A stretch of DNA of 8,512 bases from Sediminibacterium sp. Its GTDB lineage: Bacteria > Bacteroidota > Bacteroidia > Chitinophagales > Chitinophagaceae. Positions 1 through 7,354 of this stretch are shown here, piece by piece. Positions within the stretch are counted from its first letter, which is position 1, and the number at the start of each line of letters is the position of its first letter. Location: contig JAQBNJ010000108.1 in the NCBI GenBank assembly GCA_028288645.1, positions 1-8,512 of the forward strand, in the 5' to 3' direction. The notes below the pieces were generated by a model. The model ran no database searches and was not told the DNA's origin. It saw nothing but the letters and a program-made list of their open reading frames with translations. The translations under genes and the position numbers were made by a program.

Positions 1-1
1 G

Positions 2-2152
2 TACGGGCTCCAATTCAGTGCCGATGAAAAAAAATTATACGCGTCGGGCGGCAATGACAACTGGATCCTCGAATATGCGATCGACAACAAAAAACTGGTA
101 TTGAAAGACAGTATCATACTCGGTAAAAAATGGCCCAATAAAATTTCGCCAACAGGCATCGCGTTGGATGATGAAAAACAATTGATGTATGTTGTCTCAA
201 AAGAAAATAATTCTCTCTATATCATCGATCTGAAAACCAAGAAGACGGAACAACAATTTTCATTGGGAGGAGAAGCCTATGCTTGTATCCTGTCACCCGA
301 CCGTAAAGAATTATACATCAGTTGCTGGGGATGCGATCGTGTGTATGTGTTTGATACAGAAAAAAGAAATGTTACAGCGGAAGTGCCGGTGGGTGATAAC
401 CCGAATGAACTATGTCTTACAAAGAATGGCAAATACTTATACGTAGCAAATTCAAATGATAATTCAGTATCAGTCATTAATGTTGCTGAGCGCAGGGTGA
501 TGGAAGTGTTGAATGCAGCCTTGTACCCAGATGCGCCCAATGGTTCTACTACGAATGGGTTAGCGTTAAGTGGTGATGAAAAAACATTGTACATCGCTAA
601 CGCGGATAATAACTGTGTTGCCGTTTTTGATGTATCTATAGCAAATAAAAGCAAAAGCAAAGGATTTATTCCTGCAGGATGGTATCCTACGAATATTAAA
701 GTGATCGGTAAGAAAATATTTGTATCAAATGGCAAAGGATTCTCATCCAAAGCAAATCCCTATGGTCCCAACCCGTTTGCCAATAACCAGGAAGTGATCT
801 ATCAAAAAGGTGACCCTAACATACCCAAAAAGGTGCAATACATTGCCGGCCTTTTCCAGGGGACCATGAGCATCATTGATGAGCCCAATGAAAAACAATT
901 GGGCGTGTATTCACAGGTGGTCTATCGAAATACACCTTATAGTAAAATAAAAGAATTATCAGTACAGGGAGAAGAAGGAAATCCTATCCCAAGAAAAGTT
1001 GGCGACCAGGGGCCGATCAAGTATGTTTTTTATGTGATCAAAGAGAACCGTACTTACGATCAGATTTTGGGTGATGTAAAAGAGGGCAATGGTGATCCCA
1101 AATTGGTTTTGTTTGGAGAAAATGTTACACCTAATCAGCATGCACTGGTGAAGGATTTTGTGTTACTGGATAATTTTTACGTGGATGGCGAAGTAAGTAT
1201 GGATGGTCATAACTGGACCACAGGTGCTTATGGAACGGATTATCTTGAAAAGAACTGGGTAACAAGTTATGGGGGACGTGGAGGCTCATATGATGGTGAG
1301 GGAAACCGTACTGTAGCAAATAATAAAGGCGGGTTTATCTGGGATCATTGCAAACGCGCCGGCGTGAGTTACAGAACATATGGTGAATTTGCCGATAATG
1401 GTAAACCCAATATCCCTGTTTTAAAAGATCATTTTTCTACTACCTATACAGGATGGGACCTGAAAGTACAAGACACTACACGTTTTCGTCAATGGAAGAG
1501 GGAATTTGATTCGTTGCTGGCAATCAATGCCGTACCGCGTTTTAATAGTGTACGGATGGGTAACGATCATACTGAAGGACTACGCAAGGGGAGGCCAACT
1601 CCTTACGCGCATGTAGCTGATAATGATCTTGCGGTCGGGTTGTTTGTAGAATATTTAAGTAAGAGCCCGATCTGGAAAGAAACTGCCATTTTTATTATTG
1701 AAGATGATGCGCAAAATGGGGCAGATCATGTAGATGCACACCGTAGTACTGCTTATGTAGCAGGAGGTTTTGTAAAAAGGGGATTTGTAGATCATACGAT
1801 ATATTCAACTTCGTCCATGCTTCGTACAATCGAGCTGATTCTTGGTATTCCGCCGATGAGCCAGTATGACGCTGCTGCGCAACCTATGTGGCGCTGTTTC
1901 AGCAATACGTTTGATCCTAAGGGCTTCTCTGCAAAAACATCGAGGATAAACTTAATGGATAAAAATACTGTCATGAATGAATGGCAGCGCCGGTCCGAAA
2001 AATTTAACCTGGCCAAAGAAGATGCAGTACCTGATCTTGAATTCAATATTGTATTATGGTATGGATTGAAAGGCGATAACATTACTTTCCCCGGACCCAA
2101 ACGATCAGCTTTCTTTAAACCGATCAAAAAAGCAGATGACGATGATGATTGA
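2..2152 (+). CDS. YncE-like beta-propeller fused to alkaline-phosphatase-superfamily phosphoesterase (5' end missing)
   Basis: The reading frame is open from the window edge: codons from base 2 already encode propeller sequence (FSADEKKLYASGG), so a TTG at 101 is internal and the true start lies upstream. About the first third is a YncE/YVTN-type beta-propeller, with repeated blades such as GKYLYVANSNDNSVSVINV and EKTLYIANADNNCVAVFDV up to about base 760. The rest, from about 1019, matches the phosphoesterase family (phospholipase C/acid phosphatase type, PF04185): ENRTYD at 1043-1060, DGEVSMDGHNW at 1184-1216, NDHT at 1562-1573, and the EDD...GADHVDAHRS block at 1700-1747. These acidic, Asn and His residues are the expected metal and phosphate ligands. 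Phosphate-ester hydrolysis in the periplasm or at the surface is inferred; the substrate is unknown and a signal peptide would lie outside the window. The C-terminus is a run of five Asp after KKA. It converges with the porZ-like gene. The family call is firm, the substrate is not. Confidence 0.88.
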   Translation, partial: YGLQFSADEKKLYASGGNDNWILEYAIDNKKLVLKDSIILGKKWPNKISPTGIALDDEKQLMYVVSKENNSLYIIDLKTKKTEQQFSLGGEAYACILSPDRKELYISCWGCDRVYVFDTEKRNVTAEVPVGDNPNELCLTKNGKYLYVANSNDNSVSVINVAERRVMEVLNAALYPDAPNGSTTNGLALSGDEKTLYIANADNNCVAVFDVSIANKSKSKGFIPAGWYPTNIKVIGKKIFVSNGKGFSSKANPYGPNPFANNQEVIYQKGDPNIPKKVQYIAGLFQGTMSIIDEPNEKQLGVYSQVVYRNTPYSKIKELSVQGEEGNPIPRKVGDQGPIKYVFYVIKENRTYDQILGDVKEGNGDPKLVLFGENVTPNQHALVKDFVLLDNFYVDGEVSMDGHNWTTGAYGTDYLEKNWVTSYGGRGGSYDGEGNRTVANNKGGFIWDHCKRAGVSYRTYGEFADNGKPNIPVLKDHFSTTYTGWDLKVQDTTRFRQWKREFDSLLAINAVPRFNSVRMGNDHTEGLRKGRPTPYAHVADNDLAVGLFVEYLSKSPIWKETAIFIIEDDAQNGADHVDAHRSTAYVAGGFVKRGFVDHTIYSTSSMLRTIELILGIPPMSQYDAAAQPMWRCFSNTFDPKGFSAKTSRINLMDKNTVMNEWQRRSEKFNLAKEDAVPDLEFNIVLWYGLKGDNITFPGPKRSAFFKPIKKADDDDD

Positions 2153-2157
2153 TCATC

Positions 2158-4506
2158 TCATCTTCCTGAAGTGATCACGAGCTTGGTGGCAAGTTTTTCA
2201 ACGCCGCTATCATCTCTAATAATAACAAGATAAATACCGCTGGCAACTTTTTGCCCGTTGTAATTGCGTCCATCCCAAATAGCCTGACCGCCCAATGCCC
2301 TTGTTTGAAAAACAAGTCTTCCATTGAGTTCTGCTATTTTAACAAGTGCATTATCTACCAACCCCCTGATGGCGATCGTGCCACTATAACCAGGTGGAAC
2401 GGGATTTGGAAAAACAAGAACGTTGGAATTAGAAACGCCACCTTCCGTAGCGGTACTTCTAAAACTGCAAATGCCTGATAAAGTAGAAATAAAAACTTCG
2501 CCACTTGTGGGATCAATGGCAATTCTTTTCACATCATTATTCAGCAGCGGACTGTTTTCTGCAGTAAAACGGTAAATGATCTTGCTGCCATCAGGAGAGA
2601 TCAACCAAACACCGTTCTTTGTGCCTATCCATTTCCTGTTGGCCCCATCAACAGCCATGCATTGAACAACTTCGTCTTTGAATAAAAGGCCTGCAAAACG
2701 ATCCAGTTGTACAATAGGTAAAATCGCATCGCAACTCTGCGCGCTAAATACATCTCCTATACACTGGATAATCCCAATGCCTTTATCTGTTCCCACCCAT
2801 ATAAAGCCATCATGGTCTTTTAGCAGGCATAAAACATTGTTGCTGGGAAGATTCCCGTTACCGCTTCCCTGTTTATAAAATTTCCATTTGTCATCCGCGG
2901 TATTATCTACACTCGTTCCATAATTATAACAAAAAACACCATTGTCCTTAGGACTAACAATCCATAATTGATTGATATCATCAACCAGGATCTGGCTAAC
3001 TGCATTTTCAAGATGAGTAAAAGGAATAGTAAATGCTCTCCATGAGCTATCGGCTTTTCTTACATGCAGATTTTGGGCAGCGCCATAGTTACTGACCCAT
3101 AGATTTTTATTTTGATCAAATGCCAATCCACTCACCCTGACACTTGTAGGGTCACCGATCGCTGCCTGTAAAGTGCTGTTCGTTTTTTTGTAGATACGGG
3201 GTTGCGCGCCATCTTTTAAATTAATCAATCCACCACCATAACTGCCGGCCCATACACTTTCGTTCGTTGGGTCTACTGCTACGGTAATAATATCCAGAAC
3301 AGAATCTAAAATGGGAAGATTATTTGCGCCTTTATAACTCCATTCATCCTGTTGAAAATAATACAGGCCGTTGCGGTTATATTGATAATTCCATGCGGTG
3401 TTCACACTTCCGGCGGCGGCATATAAAATATTATTCCGTATCACTATTTCACCATCCGCTGTTCCCGGAGGGCCGTTGGGTATAAAGCGTTCAACACTTG
3501 TCCCGAATCGTGATAAACCACCGAATTGATCCGCAACCCATACAGTATTATTCTCAGTTATTGCAGATCTGGGAAAAGAGATCACACCGCTTTGCACAAT
3601 AGTTTTATCGATTTGGCCGGCGCTTGTTAAAATGATCACTCGTGAGTTGCCGTTTGCCATTCGCTGGCACACTGATAATTTATTTTCTGAAGAAGTAATG
3701 CTTACAATTGGCCAGGTTTTGTCAGAATATAACAAGCTCCAGGTGTTCCCATTTAAAATAAACAGGGAATCATTTTTTTCAGCGATCACCTTATTATTCG
3801 TGAATTGAATATTCCTAACCGGACCGGCGCTTAGCCCATTGGCCCCGCTAAGTAATTGCCAGTTTGCATAATTTGAAAGGTTATTGGCACTCGCAGAAAT
3901 ACTTTTCAATCCTTCCTCTGTAGCTGCGTATATAAATGCGCCATCGCTGGATACAGCATTTACTTTTACCTGTGCACCATTGTTGCCGATAAACCAGGTG
4001 TCCTTGATCTCGTATTTTGAAAGATTAACAATAATCACGCCCAAACCACTGCATAAATAGGCGAGGCCGTCTTTGCAGTAAACAGAATAGATCGTTTTGT
4101 TTCCTGATATCGTGCTTCGCTTGATATCACTTATGTTTTTGGTGTTGCTGTTCTTTATTACATCAACATTGCTGTTTGTATATGCGACAACTAGTTGTTG
4201 GGTAGTTGCATCCCATCCAATGCATTGAACACCGACATCGTTAAGGCCGGATACTTTGCTGTATCGTTCTATTTCCTTATTTGGATCAACAGAGAAAAGA
4301 TTGTTGGTTGTTGCACAGTATATTTTATCGCCATTTGCAACCTGGATCGCCTGTTGGTAGTTAAGGTGCTCCCTCCATTGGCCGATAGGTGGAATAAGAT
4401 TTTGCGCGGAAGCATGGGAAATCAATAATAGGGATATAAGTAGTAAAATGATCGACTGCTGCTTCTTAGCCTTCCTATATGTATCAAAAATAAGCGAGTG
4501 GTACAT
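2158..4506 (-). CDS. porZ: PorZ-like type IX secretion surface protein (two beta-propellers plus T9SS-type C-terminal domain)
   Basis: This 782-residue protein has a signal peptide (hydrophobic core about residues 18-30, likely cut after A34 in SHASA|Q). The mature start, with GQWREHLNY, SGLNDVGVQCIGWD and LVVAYTNSNVDVI, resembles the N-terminal propeller of PorZ. Further blade-like repeats follow to about residue 690, including a two-component-regulator-propeller motif at about 556-580 (LLKDHDGFIWVGTDKGIGII). The last ~88 residues begin VFPNPVPPGYSGT and include WDGRNYNGQKVASGIYLV, a T9SS type A/Por-secretion-like beta domain. Porphyromonas PorZ has the same architecture and nearly the same length (about 776 residues); there it works at the cell surface in the T9SS attachment step that links cargo to anionic LPS, and keeps its C-terminal domain. 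The ATG at 4506 is the only sensible start ahead of the signal peptide. It lies 40 nt downstream of the response regulator gene on the same strand with no obvious terminator, so co-transcription is plausible. An alternative is a generic T9SS-exported propeller protein; the N-terminal match favours PorZ. Confidence 0.8.
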   Translation of the reverse strand: MYHSLIFDTYRKAKKQQSIILLLISLLLISHASAQNLIPPIGQWREHLNYQQAIQVANGDKIYCATTNNLFSVDPNKEIERYSKVSGLNDVGVQCIGWDATTQQLVVAYTNSNVDVIKNSNTKNISDIKRSTISGNKTIYSVYCKDGLAYLCSGLGVIIVNLSKYEIKDTWFIGNNGAQVKVNAVSSDGAFIYAATEEGLKSISASANNLSNYANWQLLSGANGLSAGPVRNIQFTNNKVIAEKNDSLFILNGNTWSLLYSDKTWPIVSITSSENKLSVCQRMANGNSRVIILTSAGQIDKTIVQSGVISFPRSAITENNTVWVADQFGGLSRFGTSVERFIPNGPPGTADGEIVIRNNILYAAAGSVNTAWNYQYNRNGLYYFQQDEWSYKGANNLPILDSVLDIITVAVDPTNESVWAGSYGGGLINLKDGAQPRIYKKTNSTLQAAIGDPTSVRVSGLAFDQNKNLWVSNYGAAQNLHVRKADSSWRAFTIPFTHLENAVSQILVDDINQLWIVSPKDNGVFCYNYGTSVDNTADDKWKFYKQGSGNGNLPSNNVLCLLKDHDGFIWVGTDKGIGIIQCIGDVFSAQSCDAILPIVQLDRFAGLLFKDEVVQCMAVDGANRKWIGTKNGVWLISPDGSKIIYRFTAENSPLLNNDVKRIAIDPTSGEVFISTLSGICSFRSTATEGGVSNSNVLVFPNPVPPGYSGTIAIRGLVDNALVKIAELNGRLVFQTRALGGQAIWDGRNYNGQKVASGIYLVIIRDDSGVEKLATKLVITSGR

Positions 4507-4546
4507 GCCATTTATTTTACGGGATCAACCACACTAAGGTAATCGC

Positions 4547-5197
4547 TTATATATTTACAATACCATTCTTGATAGCAAAAATGGCCAGGCCAACCCTTGT
4601 TTTAACATCCAGTTTTTTGAAGAGATTGTCGCGATAGGTATCAATGGTCCTCGGGCTGAGACACATTTCATCTGCGATCTCTTTATATGTTTTTTCTGTG
4701 CAGATCCATTTTAGAAAAGTAGATTCATTTTCGCTTAGGCTATTGAGGGCAACTGCATCTCCATCATACACTTCTTCATGATTGATATAATGCATCAGTT
4801 TATTACTCACTAGCTCATTGATGAAGTAACCGCTATCCCGAATGCTATCAAGGGCATCTTTAAAAACTTTAGGTTTGCTGTCCTTTAGAATATATCCCCT
4901 CGCACCATTCTTTAACATGCGTATAATAGCCGTATCGTTCTCGAGCATACTAAGAACAAGAACCTTTGTTTGTGACAAATTATTTTTTATCCAGCTTGAT
5001 GTTTCATAACCATCCATTATTGGCATGGTGATATCCAGCAAAACAATATCAGGAGGGGTCTTGGCTTTTACTTTTTCAATAAATTGTTTGCCATTGTTTG
5101 CTTCCATTACAACCTTAAATCCTTCAAATGAATTAATAATGGCCGCAAGTCCAGTCCTTAATAATTCATGGTCATCAACCAAAGCGACAAAAGTCAT
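4547..5197 (-). CDS. NarL/LuxR-family response regulator
   Basis: The 216-residue protein has a receiver domain (about 1-120) and a LuxR-type helix-turn-helix (about 152-214). Receiver landmarks are the acidic pair D8/D9 (LVDDHELLR), phosphoacceptor D55 (IVLLDITMP), the switch Ser at 83 (VLSM) and K105 (GYILKDS). The DNA-binding part has the signature LSENESTFLKWICTEKTYKEI followed by LSPRTIDTYRDNLFKKLDVKTR, covering the recognition helix. It should be phosphorylated by the kinase encoded just upstream and act as a cytoplasmic transcription factor, probably as a dimer. Its ATG overlaps the kinase stop by 4 nt (ATGA at 5197-5194), implying translational coupling. The porZ-like gene follows after 40 nt. 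No key residue is missing. Target genes cannot be read from the sequence. Confidence 0.95.
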   Translation of the reverse strand: MTFVALVDDHELLRTGLAAIINSFEGFKVVMEANNGKQFIEKVKAKTPPDIVLLDITMPIMDGYETSSWIKNNLSQTKVLVLSMLENDTAIIRMLKNGARGYILKDSKPKVFKDALDSIRDSGYFINELVSNKLMHYINHEEVYDGDAVALNSLSENESTFLKWICTEKTYKEIADEMCLSPRTIDTYRDNLFKKLDVKTRVGLAIFAIKNGIVNI

Positions 5198-5985
5198 ATA
5201 ACAGATGATTTAGATTTGATAAATAAAGTTATGACAGTTCCGTTACCTGGCGCGCTTTTAACGTCTACGGTCGCATTGATCATTTTTGCCCGGTTGATGA
5301 TATTCTGTAGCCCAATTCCAGATCTTTCCTGGCTTAATAAACTGGTATCGAACCCGATGCCATTGTCACGTATTTGGATAATAGTGGATTCCTCCTCATT
5401 TTTGACCTCAACGTCAATGCTATTTGCGGCGGCGTGCTTGATGATATTGTTGATGATCTCCTGGATCATACGGTAAATAATGATATCTGTATTCACATCT
5501 AAAATGTGAAAATTATCTGAGGTATGGAAAGATGTTCTAAATCGCCCGGTTTTTTCCAGTGAGATCAAGAGCTGTCTAATAGACTCAATGATTCCGATGT
5601 TGTGGATGCGGTTATTTTGAAGATTGTGACTTAGATCGCGCAGATCTTTTATGGCTTTCCCGAGAAGGTCGTCGGTTTGATTGAACTTCTCTTCAGGAAC
5701 TGCGTCTCCAAATGTGTTCAAATTAAGCCTGGCCAGGCTCAAGATCTGTCCAATATTATCATGTATCTCCTGACAGATGTAAGAGAAAGCCTGTTCCTGT
5801 ATTTCAAGCTGGGTTTTGAGCAGCGTTTGCTCAAAACGATTTCTCATTTCTTCCTTTTCTTCTTTGTTTTTTCTTTGTCTACGGAGAAAAACGAACACGA
5901 TCAATAATAGAAAACTGCCGATCAATATAAAAAAGACCGAAGCAACGACAATTGTTATGAGGATATCTTCTTGTTGTTTCGGCAT
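5194..5985 (-). CDS. Sensor histidine kinase, HisKA_3/NarX-LiaS type, one N-terminal membrane helix and no sensor domain
   Basis: The 263-residue protein starts with one membrane helix (about 9-34), followed directly by a charged, probably coiled-coil linker (RRQRKNKEEKEEMRNRFEQ). The dimerisation/phosphoacceptor region carries H75 in CQEIHDNIGQ, as in HisKA_3 kinases. The ATPase domain has an N box at 176-184 (EIINNIIKH), a G1 box DNGIGFD at 207-213, GIGLQNI at 223-229 and PGNGT at 246-250. It should autophosphorylate at H75 and transfer phosphate to D55 of the co-encoded regulator. Only about eight residues precede the helix, so no extracytoplasmic sensor fits: input must come through the membrane helix or a partner. 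The start at 5985 lies inside the 3' end of the seven-helix gene (31-nt overlap, different frame) and is the only ATG ahead of the helix. No Shine-Dalgarno is visible, so translation may be coupled to the gene upstream. Confidence 0.94.
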   Translation of the reverse strand: MPKQQEDILITIVVASVFFILIGSFLLLIVFVFLRRQRKNKEEKEEMRNRFEQTLLKTQLEIQEQAFSYICQEIHDNIGQILSLARLNLNTFGDAVPEEKFNQTDDLLGKAIKDLRDLSHNLQNNRIHNIGIIESIRQLLISLEKTGRFRTSFHTSDNFHILDVNTDIIIYRMIQEIINNIIKHAAANSIDVEVKNEEESTIIQIRDNGIGFDTSLLSQERSGIGLQNIINRAKMINATVDVKSAPGNGTVITLFIKSKSSVI

Positions 5986-6614
5986 AGAAAAAAAGCAATG
6001 CAGAATGAGCTGTATAAAATTACGTTTAAAGTATGATTGATCGTTCCGTAAATCCTTTTTCCTTCTTCGCCGAGATCATTGTTTCTCAGGTATTCGAACA
6101 GAGCATTTATGATAACTGAACCTAAATAATAGATCAATAGGCCACTGCAAATCCAAAAAAAAGGTTGCTTTGATAATTGTTGATCTATTTTTTCTGGTAA
6201 AACAGACTCATAAAAAAATAAACAACAAAAAACTACAATAAAAAAGGAGCCTAAAAGAAACGTATACGTATTGAAAGTTTTATCAAAACCCTGGATAAAC
6301 AATAGATTCAAAATCACAGCACATACAAAGAATAGCATCGATATTATTACTATCTTTTTGAGACCTTGTTTTCTAAAATGTAGATAAAAAAGAAATGAGT
6401 AAAAAATAAATTCAATAGTTGTGAAAACATTAAATATCCAATAATTTCTTACTCCTTGCGATAGATACCATCCGCCTACATATTCGATAAGGACGGTCAA
6501 AAATAAAAATGGAATAAAATACAAAAGTAAATTATTCCGTTTTTTTATGTAGAAAAAGATTGAAGAAACAAGGCTTATTATTTCGAAATAAAAATCAATC
6601 CAAACCTGCGGCAT
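5955..6614 (-). CDS. Seven-helix integral membrane protein, candidate receptor/transducer for the adjacent kinase
   Basis: No named family is recognised with certainty. The 219-residue protein is very hydrophobic and shows seven likely membrane helices at about 7-24, 29-49, 58-80, 86-107, 117-136, 151-174 and 192-211. Positive residues sit in the loops after helix 1 (KKR, 25-27) and helix 3 (RKQGLKK, 81-87) and at the C-terminus (CRNNKK), which fits an N-out, C-in topology. The outside loops are short, so there is no sizeable extracytoplasmic domain. Landmarks are NYWIFNVFTTIEFIFYSF, PFFWICSGLLIYYLG and INHTLNVILYS. The gene sits 9 nt after the lipoprotein gene and overlaps the kinase start by 31 nt. 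I infer that it receives a signal, perhaps from the lipoprotein, and passes it to the sensor-less kinase. It could instead be a membrane accessory or transport protein. The coding call is strong, the role is a hypothesis. Confidence 0.88.
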   Translation of the reverse strand: MPQVWIDFYFEIISLVSSIFFYIKKRNNLLLYFIPFLFLTVLIEYVGGWYLSQGVRNYWIFNVFTTIEFIFYSFLFYLHFRKQGLKKIVIISMLFFVCAVILNLLFIQGFDKTFNTYTFLLGSFFIVVFCCLFFYESVLPEKIDQQLSKQPFFWICSGLLIYYLGSVIINALFEYLRNNDLGEEGKRIYGTINHTLNVILYSSFCIAFFLCRNNKKISS

Positions 6615-6623
6615 ATTTAGATT

Positions 6624-7136
6624 TTACGGATAAAGCGTACCGTGATTCAAAAACTCATCATTTGAAAGTTCATCATCAGCAACTCCATCATTTCTCCGAT
6701 TTGAATTCGATCCTGTAATTTTATTGCCCGTAAAAAACACAGTCAATCTGCCGTAATCTTTTGAATTTACAGGTAAAGCTCCTTTACCATACATTCCAAA
6801 ATTCACATAAATAATGTCTGATTTATATTTTGTTTGTAAGCCATTTATGAAAGCAACCAGGTCTTTTGCGGAAAAAGCGACAGATTGGGCTTGGTCATCA
6901 TCCTCACCATACTTTTTTTGGTAGTTTTCGGCTAAAGATGCGGCATATGATTTCTTAATTGACCCTGCGTACGGCCCACTTCCAGAAAGTGCCACTATAT
7001 GGGTATTTTCTGTTGCCGCCGCGGTTGTATTTTCCTTATTAGAAACAACTGTTTGCTCCTTCTGACAGGACACAAAAAGGACAACTACTACTGATGAAAG
7101 TAGTACGGCCGCAGAAAGTAATGAAAACTTTTTCAT
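6624..7136 (-). CDS. Small lipoprotein of unknown function, first gene of the two-component cassette
   Basis: The 170-residue product starts with a lipoprotein signal (MKKFSLLSAAVLLSSVVVVL then FVSC|QKE), so C24 is the predicted lipidated residue. A low-complexity Thr/Ala/Asn/Glu linker (about 25-47) leads to a compact region, about 60-140, with the landmarks SYAASLAENYQKKY, SVAFSAKDLVAFINGL, DIIYVNFGMYGKG and GRLTVFFTGNKI. This helix-then-strand pattern looks like one small alpha/beta domain. A polar tail rich in Asp, Asn and Glu ends the protein. No enzyme motif is seen. The short lipoprotein signal and the following QKE suit anchoring in the outer or inner membrane facing the periplasm, but the leaflet cannot be settled. 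It heads a run of four tightly packed genes, which makes a periplasmic sensing or ligand-binding role for the kinase system plausible (inference). ATG 7136 is chosen because the signal peptide begins there. Confidence 0.88.
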   Translation of the reverse strand: MKKFSLLSAAVLLSSVVVVLFVSCQKEQTVVSNKENTTAAATENTHIVALSGSGPYAGSIKKSYAASLAENYQKKYGEDDDQAQSVAFSAKDLVAFINGLQTKYKSDIIYVNFGMYGKGALPVNSKDYGRLTVFFTGNKITGSNSNRRNDGVADDELSNDEFLNHGTLYP

Positions 7137-7270
7137 AAGTCTTATAGTTTAATAACCCGTCGGCTTGTAAATATTACTACAGCAGACATCGGAAAATATA
7201 TGGAATGCAAGTTAATGTTTCCCTGATTTTATTCTCCAAGTAATTTGACTTGTAATAGAAAAAAAGTTAC

Positions 7271-7295
7271 TATTTGATTGATTATCAATTAAATA
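7271..7295. promoter_or_regulatory. 25-nt near-perfect palindrome, candidate operator
   Basis: The arms TATTTGATTGAT and ATCAATTAAATA flank a central T and match at 11 of 12 positions (mismatch 7276/7290). It lies about 135 nt before the lipoprotein start, just after the terminator T-tract (minus-strand direction), and overlaps the TTG of the weak promoter candidate. The size and symmetry suit a dimeric regulator, possibly the cassette's own NarL-type protein (inference). AT-rich DNA gives such symmetry by chance more easily than mixed DNA. Confidence 0.4.
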
Positions 7296-7311
7296 AATAT
7301 CCTAAGTTGAC

Positions 7312-7354
7312 AAAAAAACGGTGTTTAATACGCGCAAAATACCGTGAAAACACC
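7312..7354 (-). terminator. Rho-independent-like terminator downstream of the ABC permease gene
   Basis: On the minus strand, GGTGTTT (7354-7348) can pair with AAACACC (7326-7320), followed by a G and seven T (7318-7312). An alternative stem using the same T-tract pairs ACGGT (7345-7341) with ACCGT (7322-7318), extended by three T-A pairs after one mismatch. The 21-nt loop of the first form is long, so strength is uncertain. It lies about 155 nt after the permease stop and 175 nt before the lipoprotein start, separating the two transcription units. Confidence 0.5.

Noticed and set aside
277..750. 157-codon minus-strand ORF opposite the propeller region
   Set aside because: It is antisense to strongly family-matched propeller coding sequence and shows no domain of its own.
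1792..2127. 111-codon minus-strand ORF near the phosphoesterase 3' end
   Set aside because: It is a shadow of the phosphoesterase frame, with no recognisable features.
2158..4506. Propeller protein as the extracellular part of a hybrid two-component regulator
   Set aside because: One regulator-propeller motif is present, but there is no membrane helix, kinase or DNA-binding domain; the C-terminal T9SS-type domain and N-terminal PorZ match explain it better.
4507..4546. Possible promoter or terminator between regulator and porZ-like gene
   Set aside because: No stem with T-tract and no match to TAnnTTTG was found in these 40 nt.
5168..5476. 102-codon plus-strand ORF across the regulator/kinase junction
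   Set aside because: It lies opposite the kinase ATPase domain, whose N, G1 and G2 motifs are intact; the antisense frame has no family signal.
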